This document shows positions 25,242 to 34,348 of a stretch of 64,000 nucleotides of DNA, one piece after another; position 1 is the stretch's first letter; each line of letters begins with the position of its first letter. The notes beneath the pieces were generated by a model. The model was not told the origin of the DNA. It made no database searches and was given only the letters and a program-made list of their open reading frames with translations. Source of the stretch: Candidatus Pseudomonas phytovorans (GTDB lineage Bacteria > Pseudomonadota > Gammaproteobacteria > Pseudomonadales > Pseudomonadaceae); the NCBI GenBank assembly GCA_029202525.1, contig CP119325.1:3384001-3448000 (forward strand). Direction: 5' to 3'. Position numbers and translations under genes: made by a program.

Positions 25242-25272
25242 ATTTGAATATTCCTAATTCGAATATTCAAAT
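25242..25272. promoter_or_regulatory. AT-rich 12-bp perfect palindrome upstream of the activator gene
   Basis: ATTTGAATATTC (25242-25253), 7-nt spacer, GAATATTCAAAT (25261-25272). It is followed by AT-rich DNA up to the activator start, so it may be an operator for autoregulation or for a sulfur-status regulator. It does not resemble the GC-rich TGCTG site. Confidence 0.5.
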
Positions 25273-25346
25273 GCTAATTAATAATTTTTTGATCTAATTT
25301 GTTTCATGCACTATTGGCAAGCGCGTCAACTGCCAGGAATGCCCTT

Positions 25347-26405
25347 ATGTCGCTGATCACCCACCCCAATGCCCGCGAGCTGACCAAGTCGGTACGTGCC
25401 ACCGTGCTCGTGTTCAAGGACCCGCGCTCGCAGGAGCTGCTCAGCCGCATCGAGCGCCTGGCGCCCAGCGAGGCCAATACCCTGATCATCGGTGAAACCG
25501 GTACCGGCAAGGAGCTGGTCGCACGGCACATCCATCAACTCAGCCGGCGCGGGCGAGAACCGTTCGTGGCAGTAAACTGCGGGGCCTTTGCCGAAACGCT
25601 GGTAGAGAGCGAGCTGTTCGGCCATGAAAAAGGCGCGTTCACCGGGGCCACCAGCAACAAGGCTGGCTGGTTCGAGGCGGCCAATGGCGGCACGCTGTTC
25701 CTCGATGAAATTGGTGACCTGCCGCTGAACATGCAGGTGAAGTTGTTGCGGGTGCTGCAGGAGCGCGAAGTGGTGCGCCTGGGGTCACGCACGCCAGTCC
25801 CGATCAACGTGCGGCTGGTGGCGGCGACCAACGTCAACCTGGCCGATGCGGTGGTGGCGGGCCATTTTCGTGAGGACCTGTTCTACCGCCTGCACGTCGC
25901 CACTATCCGCCTGCCGCCGCTGCGCGAGCGGCCGGGGGACATCTTGCCGTTGGCCGAGTTCTTCATCGAGGAACATTGCCGGCGCCTCGGTTACGAGCGT
26001 GCGACGCTGAGCCCGGATGCCGAACGCAAATTGCTGGCGCACAGTTGGCCAGGCAACATTCGCGAACTGGAAAACGCCATTCACCATGCATTGCTGGTGT
26101 GCCGCTATCAGGTGGTTGCGCCGGCGGACTTGCACCTGGTCGACATGCGGCCACAGGTGACGGCGCCGGCTGCGCATGCGTACCTGCCGACAGCGAGCGC
26201 GGCGGCGCCCGACCTGGAAAGCGCGTTGCTGGCATTGTTCGAGCAGAACGTGCCGAACCTGTATGAGCACATCGAGGAGACGGTGTTCAGGGCGGCGTAT
26301 CGGTATTGCCACGGCAACCAGTTGCAGACCGGGCGGTTGCTTAACATCAGCCGCAATATCGTGCGCGCCCGGTTGGAGAAGATTGGCGAGCTGTCCAAGG
26401 CGTAG
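25347..26405 (+). CDS. sfnR: SfnR-like sigma-54-dependent activator without receiver domain (352 aa)
   Basis: AAA+ enhancer-binding protein: Walker A GETGTGKE at 49-56, sigma-54 contact loop GAFTGA at 96-101, Walker B LFLDE near 117-121, and a C-terminal Fis-type helix-turn-helix (NQLQTGRLLNISRNIVRARLEKIG). Fewer than 30 residues precede the AAA+ domain, so there is no receiver, GAF or PAS input; P. putida SfnR, activator of dimethylsulfone genes, has the same layout and activity is then set by its expression under sulfur limitation. The ATG at 25347 has AGGA eight nt upstream; an in-frame TTG at 25299 would put coding sequence in the promoter. It is the likely activator of the four sigma-54 promoters at 1563, 7086, 7266 and 25085. 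Confidence 0.88.
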   Translation: MSLITHPNARELTKSVRATVLVFKDPRSQELLSRIERLAPSEANTLIIGETGTGKELVARHIHQLSRRGREPFVAVNCGAFAETLVESELFGHEKGAFTGATSNKAGWFEAANGGTLFLDEIGDLPLNMQVKLLRVLQEREVVRLGSRTPVPINVRLVAATNVNLADAVVAGHFREDLFYRLHVATIRLPPLRERPGDILPLAEFFIEEHCRRLGYERATLSPDAERKLLAHSWPGNIRELENAIHHALLVCRYQVVAPADLHLVDMRPQVTAPAAHAYLPTASAAAPDLESALLALFEQNVPNLYEHIEETVFRAAYRYCHGNQLQTGRLLNISRNIVRARLEKIGELSKA

Positions 26406-26433
26406 GTTTCACAATTATTAACAAAGTATCATA

Positions 26434-26460
26434 TGAGACTAAATTGACTCATTTAGTCTT
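26434..26460. promoter_or_regulatory. Operator-like palindrome upstream of the RND efflux genes
   Basis: TGAGACTAAA-N8-TTTAGTCT: perfect 8-bp arms AGACTAAA (26436-26443) and TTTAGTCT (26452-26459). It sits about 50 bp before the adaptor gene in a 102-nt AT-rich gap. The half-site ATGAGACT is shared with the palindrome before the TetR gene (41291-41308). The following A-rich tract could alternatively make it a weak terminator for the activator gene. Confidence 0.5.
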
Positions 26461-26507
26461 AAAAAATATCATTCGGGCCGATTTTTCATTTAGAGCTCGG
26501 GTGAATA

Positions 26508-27650
26508 ATGAGCAACTTGCGTGCAATAGGAATGGCCAGTTGCCTGGCGGCAGCAGCCATCCTTGCCGGCTGCGGCGAGGCTGAAGCGCCGCCGACCGCA
26601 GGCCAGAACGCTTTTCCGGTCCAGACCGTTACGGTCGCCAGCGAACCCCTGACCTTGGCGGCAACCTTACCGGGCCGGGTCGAGCCCATGCGCGTTGCCG
26701 AGGTGCGCGCCCGGGTGGCGGGCATCGTTCTATACAAGCGCTTCGAAGAAGGCGCCGACGTAAAGGCCGGCGACGTGCTGTTCCAGATCGACCCCGCGCC
26801 GTTCAAGGTTGCACTGGCACGCGCCGAGGCTGATCTGGGCAAGGCTCGGTCGGTGATGCTCGAAGCCCAGGCGCGGGAGCGCCGCTATGCGCCGTTGGTG
26901 AAGATCGAGGCCATCAGCCAGCAGGACTTCGACACCGCCAGCGCCAACCTGCGTAGCGCTGAGGCCGCTGTACGCTCGGCCCAGGCCGACGTCGAAACGG
27001 CGCGACTGAACCTTGGTTACGCCACGGTCAAGGCGCCTATCTCTGGCCGTATCGGCCGTGCACTGGTCACCGAAGGTGCGCTGGTGGGGCAGGGTGACGC
27101 CACGCTGATGGCGAGGGTGCAGCAGCTGGACCCGATCTACATCGACTTTACCCAATCGGCCGCCGATGCCCTGCGCCTGCGCCAGGCACTGAAGGACGGC
27201 GCGTTGGCAGCCGGTGATCAGCAGGCCCTGTCCGCCCGGGTGGAAGGCACCGACTACGAGCGCCAGGGCGCCCTGATGTTCACCGACGTTGCGGTTGACC
27301 GCGGCACCGGCCAAGTCACGCTGCGCGGTCGGTTCGACAATGCCGACGGCATCCTGCTGCCGGGCATGTACGTGCGCGTACGCACCCCCCAAGGCACCGA
27401 CAACCAGGCCATCCTGGTACCGCAGCGGGCCATCCAGCGCGGTAGTGACGGCGAGGCACGGGTGATGCTGGTGGGCATCGGCGGGATTGCCGAGGCACGC
27501 AGTGTGCGCACCGGCGCCATGCACGGCGCTCGCTGGCAGGTCACCGAGGGCCTGCGCCCGGGTGACCAGGTGATCGTCGGCAGCCCTGCCGGCCTGGCCC
27601 CTGGCATGCCGGTGGCCCCGGCCCCGGCGCAACAAGCCGCAGCGCGTTGA
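26508..27650 (+). CDS. RND efflux periplasmic adaptor lipoprotein (380 aa)
   Basis: Membrane-fusion protein of the AcrA/MexA family. Lipoprotein signal ending at Cys22 (AILAGC), lipoyl halves VEVRARVAGIVLYKRFEEGADVKAG-type and APISGRIGRALVTEGALVG flanking an alpha-helical hairpin (about 95-170), then beta-barrel (DPIYIDFTQSAADALRLRQ) and membrane-proximal domain. It bridges the inner-membrane pump encoded 15 nt downstream to an outer-membrane channel. No OprM-type gene follows, so a channel encoded elsewhere must be used. Confidence 0.92.
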   Translation: MSNLRAIGMASCLAAAAILAGCGEAEAPPTAGQNAFPVQTVTVASEPLTLAATLPGRVEPMRVAEVRARVAGIVLYKRFEEGADVKAGDVLFQIDPAPFKVALARAEADLGKARSVMLEAQARERRYAPLVKIEAISQQDFDTASANLRSAEAAVRSAQADVETARLNLGYATVKAPISGRIGRALVTEGALVGQGDATLMARVQQLDPIYIDFTQSAADALRLRQALKDGALAAGDQQALSARVEGTDYERQGALMFTDVAVDRGTGQVTLRGRFDNADGILLPGMYVRVRTPQGTDNQAILVPQRAIQRGSDGEARVMLVGIGGIAEARSVRTGAMHGARWQVTEGLRPGDQVIVGSPAGLAPGMPVAPAPAQQAAAR

Positions 27651-27665
27651 GGCGAGGGTAACGAG

Positions 27666-30600
27666 ATGTCCAAGTTCTTCATCAAACGGCCGAACTTCGC
27701 CTGGGTCGTGGCGTTGTTCATTTCCCTGGCCGGGCTGCTGGTCATTCCCACGCTGCCGGTGGCCCAGTACCCCAACGTGGCGCCGCCACAAATTACCATC
27801 ACCGCCACCTACCCGGGCGCCTCGGCGAAGGTGCTGGTGGACTCGGTCACCAGCATCATTGAAGAATCGCTCAACGGCGCCAAGAACCTGCTGTATTTCG
27901 AGTCGACCAACAACTCCAACGGCATGGCCGAAGTGGTGGTCACGTTCGAGCCGGGTACCGACCCGGAACTGGCCCAGGTCGATGTGCAAAACCGCCTGAA
28001 AAAGGCCGAGGCACGCATGCCGCAGGCGGTGATCACCCAAGGCATCCAGGTCGAGCAGACCAGCGCCGGTTTCTTGCTGATCTACGCGCTCAATTACAAG
28101 GAAGGCGCCGGCAAAGCCGACACCACGGCGTTGGGTGACTACGCGGCGCGCAACATCAACAACGAACTGCGTCGGGTACCGGGCGTGGGCAAGTTGCAGT
28201 TCTTCTCGTCGGAAGCAGCCATGCGGGTATGGGTCGACCCGCAGAAGCTGGTGGGTTTCGGGTTGTCGATCGATGACGTGAGCACCGCCATCCGCGGGCA
28301 GAACGTGCAGGTGCCTGCCGGCAGCTTTGGCAGCGCGCCGGGCACCAGCCAGCAGGAGCTCACCGCCACCCTGGCCGTGCAAGGCACCCTGGACGACCCG
28401 CAAGCCTTTGGCCGTGTGGTACTGCGCGCCAACCCTGACGGTTCGCTGGTGCGCCTGGCCGATGTCGCCCGGCTGGAAGTGGGCATGGAAAGCTACAACT
28501 TCTCCTCGCGCCTCAATGGCAAGCCTGCCGTGGCCGGGGCTGTACAACTGGCGCCAGGCGCCAATGCATTGAAAACCGCCGAACTGGTCAAAGCGCGCCT
28601 GGCTGAACTGAGCGCGTTCTTCCCCGAGGGCGTCGAGTATTCGGTGCCATACGACACCTCGCGCTTTGTCGACGTAGCCATCGAAAAGGTCATCCACACC
28701 CTGCTCGAAGCCATGGTGCTGGTGTTCCTGGTGATGTTCCTGTTCCTGCAGAACATCCGCTACACGTTGATCCCGTCGATCGTGGTGCCGGTGTGCCTGC
28801 TGGGCACGCTGATGGTGATGAAGCTGTTGGGCTTCTCGGTGAACATGATGACCATGTTCGGCATGGTGCTGGCCATCGGCATCCTGGTCGACGACGCCAT
28901 CGTGGTGGTAGAGAACGTCGAGCGGATCATGGCCGAGGAGGGGCTGTCGCCCGTTGACGCTACCATCAAGGCGATGGGCCAGGTGTCTGGCGCTATCATC
29001 GGCATCACCTTGGTGCTGTCGGCGGTGTTCATGCCGCTGGCGTTCATGTCCGGCTCGGTGGGGGTGATCTACCAGCAGTTCTCCCTGTCGTTGGCGGTGT
29101 CGATCCTGTTCTCGGGCTTTCTGGCACTTACCTTCACCCCGGCGCTGTGCGCCACGCTGCTCAAGCCGGTGGCCCCCGGGCATCATGAGAAGCGCGGTTT
29201 TTTCGGTGTCTTCAACCGTGGCTTCGCCCGGCTGACCGAGCGCTATTCGCTCATGAACGCAGCCCTGGTTCGACGTGCTGGCCGGTACATGCTGGTGTAT
29301 GTCGGAATCGTGGCGATGCTCGGCTACTTCTACTTGCGTTTGCCGGAATCCTTCGTGCCGGTTGAAGATCAAGGCTACGCGATTGTCGACGTGCAGTTGC
29401 CGCCGGGGGCCAGCCGTGTGCGCACCGACGCGACCGGGCAGGCCCTGGAGCAGTTCCTGATGTCGCGTGAAGCACTGGCGTCGGCGTTCATGGTCAGCGG
29501 TTTCAGCTTCTCGGGCATGGGCGAGAACGCCGCGCTGGCGTTCCCAACCTACAAAGACTGGTCGGTACGGGGCGCCGGGCAATCGGTGGATGCCGAAACC
29601 CAGGCGATCAATGCGCAGTTCGCCGGATATGGCGATGGCACGATCATGGCGGTCAACCCGCCACCGATCGATGGCCTGGGCAACGCTGGTGGTTTCGCGC
29701 TTCGCCTGCTCGACCGTGGCGGCCTGGGCCGTGATGCCTTGCTGGCGGCGCGTGACAAAGTGCTTGGCGAGGCCAACGGCAACCCGGTCATTCTTTACGC
29801 AATGATGGAAGGCCTGGCAGAGGCGCCGCAGCTACGGGTCGATATTGACCGGGAAAAGGCCAGGGCCCTGGGCGTGCCCTTCGAAACCATCAACAGCACT
29901 CTGGCCACTGCATTTGGTTCGGCGGTAATCAACGACTTCACCAACGCCGGCCGGCAACAGCGTGTGGTGGTGCAGGCCGAGCAGGGCGAGCGCATGACAC
30001 CGGAAAGCGTGCTGCGCCTGTACGTGCCGAACGCCGATGGACAGCAGGTGCCGTTCAGCAGCTTCGTTACCACCCGCTGGGAAGAAGGGCCGGTACAGAT
30101 CGTGCGCTACAACGGCTACCCGTCGATCCGTATTTCCGGGGATGCCGCACCGGGCTACAGCACCGGCCAGGCCATGGCCGAGATGGAGCGCCTGGTCAGT
30201 GAGCTGCCGCCGGGCATTGGTTATGCCTGGACAGGCCTGTCCTACCAGGAAAAGGTCTCCAGCGGCCAGGCCAGCAGCCTGTTCGCCCTGGCCATTGTGG
30301 TGGTGTTCCTGCTACTGGTGGCGTTGTACGAAAGCTGGGCGATCCCGCTGACGGTGATGCTCATCGTACCGATCGGTGCGCTGGGGGCGGTATTGGCCGT
30401 GATGGTTATGGGCATGCCCAACGATGTGTACTTCAAGGTCGGCCTGATCACCATCATCGGCCTGGCGGCGAAGAATGCCATCCTGATCGTCGAGTTCGCC
30501 AAGGAGCTGTGGGAGAAGGGCTACAGCCTGGGTGACGCGGCCATCGAGGCTGCCCGCCTGCGCTTCCGGCCAATCGTGATGACCTCGATGGCATTCATTC

Positions 30601-30797
30601 TCGGCGTGGTGCCCCTGGCCATCGCCAGCGGTGCCGGTGCTGCCAGCCAGCGGGCGATTGGTACCGGCGTTATTGGCGGCATGCTCAGCGCCACGTTGCT
30701 GGGTGTGGTGTTTGTGCCGATCTGTTTTGTCTGGGTGCTGTCGCTGATCAAGCGCAAACCGGCGCCGCAGGCCCAGCGCGTCGAGGTGTTGGAATAA
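27666..30797 (+). CDS. RND multidrug efflux transporter, HAE1 family (1043 aa)
   Basis: Inner-membrane proton-driven pump of AcrB/MexB length. N-terminal MSKFFIKRPNFAWVVALFI; the proton-relay residues are present: Asp409-Asp410 in GILVDDAIVVVENVERI and Lys936 in AAKNAILIVEF. Two large periplasmic loops follow helices 1 and 7, as expected. It forms an operon with the adaptor and ends at a strong rho-independent terminator. Substrates cannot be read from sequence. Its probable regulator is the TetR protein now at 40668, separated by the type VI island. Confidence 0.94.
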   Translation: MSKFFIKRPNFAWVVALFISLAGLLVIPTLPVAQYPNVAPPQITITATYPGASAKVLVDSVTSIIEESLNGAKNLLYFESTNNSNGMAEVVVTFEPGTDPELAQVDVQNRLKKAEARMPQAVITQGIQVEQTSAGFLLIYALNYKEGAGKADTTALGDYAARNINNELRRVPGVGKLQFFSSEAAMRVWVDPQKLVGFGLSIDDVSTAIRGQNVQVPAGSFGSAPGTSQQELTATLAVQGTLDDPQAFGRVVLRANPDGSLVRLADVARLEVGMESYNFSSRLNGKPAVAGAVQLAPGANALKTAELVKARLAELSAFFPEGVEYSVPYDTSRFVDVAIEKVIHTLLEAMVLVFLVMFLFLQNIRYTLIPSIVVPVCLLGTLMVMKLLGFSVNMMTMFGMVLAIGILVDDAIVVVENVERIMAEEGLSPVDATIKAMGQVSGAIIGITLVLSAVFMPLAFMSGSVGVIYQQFSLSLAVSILFSGFLALTFTPALCATLLKPVAPGHHEKRGFFGVFNRGFARLTERYSLMNAALVRRAGRYMLVYVGIVAMLGYFYLRLPESFVPVEDQGYAIVDVQLPPGASRVRTDATGQALEQFLMSREALASAFMVSGFSFSGMGENAALAFPTYKDWSVRGAGQSVDAETQAINAQFAGYGDGTIMAVNPPPIDGLGNAGGFALRLLDRGGLGRDALLAARDKVLGEANGNPVILYAMMEGLAEAPQLRVDIDREKARALGVPFETINSTLATAFGSAVINDFTNAGRQQRVVVQAEQGERMTPESVLRLYVPNADGQQVPFSSFVTTRWEEGPVQIVRYNGYPSIRISGDAAPGYSTGQAMAEMERLVSELPPGIGYAWTGLSYQEKVSSGQASSLFALAIVVVFLLLVALYESWAIPLTVMLIVPIGALGAVLAVMVMGMPNDVYFKVGLITIIGLAAKNAILIVEFAKELWEKGYSLGDAAIEAARLRFRPIVMTSMAFILGVVPLAIASGAGAASQRAIGTGVIGGMLSATLLGVVFVPICFVWVLSLIKRKPAPQAQRVEVLE

Positions 30798-30829
30798 AGG
30801 CTCCTTTGGTTGGATGACTCAACCGTTTT

Positions 30830-30864
30830 GGCCCCCGGGACTTGTGCCCGGGGGCCTTTTTTTT
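30830..30864 (+). terminator. Rho-independent terminator after the RND genes
   Basis: Perfect 10-bp stem GGCCCCCGGG (30830-30839) / CCCGGGGGCC (30847-30856), 7-nt loop, then eight T residues to 30864. Confidence 0.95.
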
Positions 30865-31307
30865 GTCAGTACCGAAGCCAGTACGCGTTACAACCCACCA
30901 CGTGCACGTTATATGGCCGAAGTGGAACGTGTATTTGTAGGAAAGTTCTGAATTTGCATCGGTGGGTTGATATTGGTCGGGATTTATGCGCTGGTTTGCA
31001 GGCGTTCCTTTGGCCCTCTTCACTGATTTATATCAGTACAGGTTCATTAATAAGAATTGTCGCTAGTTGAAGTGGCTCTGCAGGGCAGGTAACGAAAAAG
31101 ACCGCCATCTCTCGTTTTTCAAATTCTTGTAGGACGCTTCCGAAGTTGCGTGTGAACAGTAGCGAAAAATCGAGGTTTAGTTCATGTTTTTGCGAGGAAA
31201 TAGTTAGGGGCGCCGCTGTGCGTGAAGCACGAGCAGCAGTTCACGACGGTTTTGCCCTTTTCTAGCGAATACGATGCAGCAACGCTGACTGCCAAGAGGG
31301 CCCAGGT
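30865..31307. other. 443-nt gap upstream of the VgrG remnant, no gene seen
   Basis: No convincing reading frame, REP or sigma-54 site. Base composition drops compared with the RND genes, marking the left boundary of the type VI island. It presumably holds the promoter of the vgrG-effector-immunity unit. No direct repeat matching the right end (about 40610-40667) was recognised by eye. Confidence 0.6.
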
Positions 31308-32300
31308 ATGGCGCAGCCGATAAACCCCTTCACCCACAACCACTACACGCTTGAAATCGATGAACTGGATGCGGTCGAACTCAATGTACTGTCGTTCAAG
31401 GGCGAGGAATGGCTGAGCCAGCCGTTCACGTACACGGTGGCCTTCACCTCTACGACGCAGGACATCGATGCTGCCAGGGTCCTTGGCAAGGGCGCCAGTT
31501 TTCAGATGGGGTCGTCAGGGCCGGCGCAGCAGTATGTGACCCAGGAGGCCCCATCGCGCACGCTGCATGGGGTGATCACCGGTTTCAAGCGCGTCTCCAG
31601 TTCCAGGGACGAAGCCCGTTATGAGGTAACCCTGCAGGCGCGGTTGGCACTGCTCAGCCGTGGCAAACAGTACCGGATCTACCAGCATCAGTCGGTACCG
31701 GAAATCGTCGAAAGCATCTTGCGCAATCGCCACCAGTTCGAAGCGTATTACTTCCTGTTCGACCTGCTCCGCGAATACCCCAGGCGTGAACAGGTCATGC
31801 AATACGGTGAAAGCGATCTGGCTTTCATCAGCCGTTTGTTGGCAGAAGTCGGTATCTGGTATCGCTTTAGCCATAACGACAAGCTTATCGACGTTGTCGA
31901 GTTTCACGATCACCAACAGCATTATCAGTTTGATATCAGCCTGCCGCATCGGCCTTTGTCGGGCCTGACCAGCAGTGGGCAGGATGGCGTCTGGGCGTTG
32001 CAGGTTTGCCACGAGGTGGTGGAGCAGCACATCAATGTTCGCGCCTATCACCACCGCGATGCTACGGCTTTTCTCGAGGGGGAGGTTGATCACAGCCGGG
32101 GCGCGGCGGGTACCTATGGCGAGGGTTACCACTATGGCGAAGCCTATACCGCGCTGGGTGATGCAATTGCCCGGGATGAAGACCTGCTCAGCGAAAGCCG
32201 GTACTTCTATGCGCGCCTCATGTGGGGTAGGTCGCACTGCTGGTTCAATTTCCCAGGGATAGTCATCGTATTAAAAGAGGGGTTGCATGCTTATGAATGA
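31308..32300 (+). pseudogene. vgrG: VgrG, truncated after the gp27-like domain (330 aa)
   Basis: Type VI secretion spike protein. The N-terminal part is normal VgrG: FTHNHYTLEIDELDAVELNVLSFKGEEWLSQPF-type start, SRTLHGVITGFKR, YQHQSVPEIVESILR and QYGESDLAFISRLLAEVGIWYRF, all of the gp27-like base. After LLSESRYFYARL, where full-length VgrGs continue with RHERYLNG and the gp5 OB-fold and beta-spike, the frame switches to about 20 unrelated residues (MWGRSHCWFNFPG...) and stops. So spike and tip are missing, probably through an internal deletion. It overlaps the lipase gene by 14 nt. It may be inactive, or act only as a docking or chaperone-like domain for the effector. Confidence 0.75.
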
Positions 32301-34323
32301 CGTACTGCACCGAACCGATACACTCAACCCAATTAAAGAGGTTATTTGCGGCAAGCAAAAGCAGCATTGGGTCGAATTTCAGTTGGTGGACGAGTTGGGC
32401 GAACCGCTCGCGAACTTACCCTTCCGCGCTGAGAACGACGCCACGCGTTCGGGTTGTGCGCCTGTGCTTACAGGCCAGAGTGATGAGTCTGGAGTGATCC
32501 GATTGGAGGGGCTGCATCCATTGGATATTTGTTTAAAACTGGCTGCTGATCCGCTGGCCGAAGAACTCTCAACCCGGAGGCTTAGGGCTGAGAGACCTGA
32601 GCCCCCAAGGCCGGGAGTAGGTGACCCTACTCCGCTTTATGGGCCGCAGCAGTCAGGGTTTTCACCGATTGAAATGCAAGCGCATGCGGAGGGCAATTTA
32701 TATCATTACTTACGGATTGGTGAATTGTGTGATCAATTACCTAGCCTTGGAGATGAAGAGGATTTGCAGGTTCTGCCAGAGTTTCATTTTCCAGATCCAG
32801 AATTTAATGGTTTTACGGTGATGTATGAACAACTGAGCATGCGGCACGTGGTCGAAGTGTGTCCGTTCCGAGCTTGGTCACTGGTCCTGCACCACCAGCA
32901 GCATTATAGTTTGGCAAATGCGTACAATTTAGGGTTAATGAGCATCCTGTCTTACAGTGATGAGTTGCCTGGAGTCTACGGGTCGGTTTTATTTTTCTTT
33001 GCGCGCCAGTGTACGGATCTATCTCGTACTCCGCGGGTCGATAGTAAAGGCCAAGCGTGGCCATGTTTAGTTGTGGATGTGCCATTCAAGAATCGTTATA
33101 CATCTGCCGCGCTTATGGATACAAGCAAAGCAAGGCCGCCGCAGGGGCATACTCAGTTTTTTTATGCGTTGAATGAAACGCAGCTGCTGGTGGTTTGGCG
33201 TGGCACCGAACCAACTAAAATTAAAGATCTTGTTACAGATGTCTCCTTCAGGCCGGTAAGGCCGTCAAATGAATATAATTGTGATGTCAGAGTGCCTTGT
33301 CCTGATCTGGTAGCGCAAGGGAGTGTGCATACAGGATTTTATCAGGCATTCAAGGTGGCACGAAAAGTGTACTCAGAAATATTTAAAAAATATTTACCTC
33401 AGAGGGCCCAGGATAGGGATTTGTTTGTCTGTGGACATAGCTTAGGCGGGGCGCTGGCTTTGATTCATGCAGCTTCACTGAAAGAGTTCGATCCACTGGT
33501 GTATACGTACGGAATGCCGCGAACGTTTACGCTTGAAGCTGTGAAGGGTTTAAGTTGGTTGCGTCATTTTAGACATGTGAATGACTCGGATTTCGTTCCT
33601 CAAGTTCCTCCGGAAGCAGACCTGGATAGTCATTTCTACAAGCTCTATGGCCCGTTGGGGACGAGCTTGGGGCTAAAGTGGTCAATGGCTAAGGCGGCGG
33701 CCAGCATCTTTTTCGAGTTTGGCGATCCGTTTAGTCATCATGGTGAAATTGTATTGTTTTTAATGACTGAGCAGCACGTCGAACGGAGAAGCAAGCCGTT
33801 CCCCGCATACCGTGGCGGAAGGGTCGGGCCGGCGTATCCTACAAAGATCCTTTACCGGCTGCCCGAGAAAACTAAGCTTTATCTAGTGCCTAGCCTGGAT
33901 GAATTGGAGGATTTGGAAGCAGAGAAAGCTCAGAAGCGATTGGTTAACTCTTTAGCTGCGGAGGACAGGAATAAATTTTTCAAGCCTTACAAAAATCCCG
34001 ATTTGGGCGGTCGGCTGAGTGCCGGGAATCATTCCATGGACGAGTATCAGCCCTATATCCACAATCAGCTCCTGGAGTCGATCGGCCCTGAGCGCATACA
34101 GGCTCGGCAAATTCAGAGGAACAAATTTGAACAACAGATGATGAGTAACAGTGAACGCATCCCTGAGAGTGAATTTCAAAGAAATCGCATGTTTCTAGAT
34201 TTGCAAAATCGTTTGAGTCGGGCCTTGCTAGTCACGCGGCAGATTGACGGTGGATCGGATGCGTTACGCAGATTTGAGGCCGCGACGGGGCCGAAAGTAT
34301 ATTGCGAGAAAACGTACTGTTAA
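32287..34323 (+). CDS. Type VI lipase effector, class 3 lipase domain (678 aa)
   Basis: The central region is a class 3 lipase: nucleophile elbow CGHSLGGAL with Ser385, probable catalytic Asp435 in HVNDSDFVPQVPP and His484 or His485 in FSHHGEIVLF. VVWRGTEPTKIKDL is the usual strand before the lid. The N-terminal 120 residues contain a short Ig/Transthyretin-like segment (HWVEFQLVDELGEPLANLPF...) seen in VgrG-linked cargo, which may bind the spike. No signal peptide, as expected for type VI delivery. The position between vgrG and eight signal-peptide immunity genes indicates a phospholipase acting in the periplasm of prey cells. GC content is clearly lower than the flanks. Either ATG 32287 or 32293 could start it; GAGGGG precedes both. 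Confidence 0.85.
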   Translation: MLMNDVLHRTDTLNPIKEVICGKQKQHWVEFQLVDELGEPLANLPFRAENDATRSGCAPVLTGQSDESGVIRLEGLHPLDICLKLAADPLAEELSTRRLRAERPEPPRPGVGDPTPLYGPQQSGFSPIEMQAHAEGNLYHYLRIGELCDQLPSLGDEEDLQVLPEFHFPDPEFNGFTVMYEQLSMRHVVEVCPFRAWSLVLHHQQHYSLANAYNLGLMSILSYSDELPGVYGSVLFFFARQCTDLSRTPRVDSKGQAWPCLVVDVPFKNRYTSAALMDTSKARPPQGHTQFFYALNETQLLVVWRGTEPTKIKDLVTDVSFRPVRPSNEYNCDVRVPCPDLVAQGSVHTGFYQAFKVARKVYSEIFKKYLPQRAQDRDLFVCGHSLGGALALIHAASLKEFDPLVYTYGMPRTFTLEAVKGLSWLRHFRHVNDSDFVPQVPPEADLDSHFYKLYGPLGTSLGLKWSMAKAAASIFFEFGDPFSHHGEIVLFLMTEQHVERRSKPFPAYRGGRVGPAYPTKILYRLPEKTKLYLVPSLDELEDLEAEKAQKRLVNSLAAEDRNKFFKPYKNPDLGGRLSAGNHSMDEYQPYIHNQLLESIGPERIQARQIQRNKFEQQMMSNSERIPESEFQRNRMFLDLQNRLSRALLVTRQIDGGSDALRRFEAATGPKVYCEKTYC

Positions 34324-34348
34324 CAAATAATTTGCTTCAGGGTGTCTC

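Noticed and set aside
25299..25346. Longer start for the SfnR-like activator
   Set aside because: Requires a TTG codon without a ribosome site in AT-rich regulatory DNA; ATG 25347 has AGGA at proper distance.
26730..29582. Open frame of 950 codons on the minus strand
   Set aside because: Antisense shadow of the RND adaptor and pump; product rich in His/Arg/Gln with no recognisable fold and no ribosome site.
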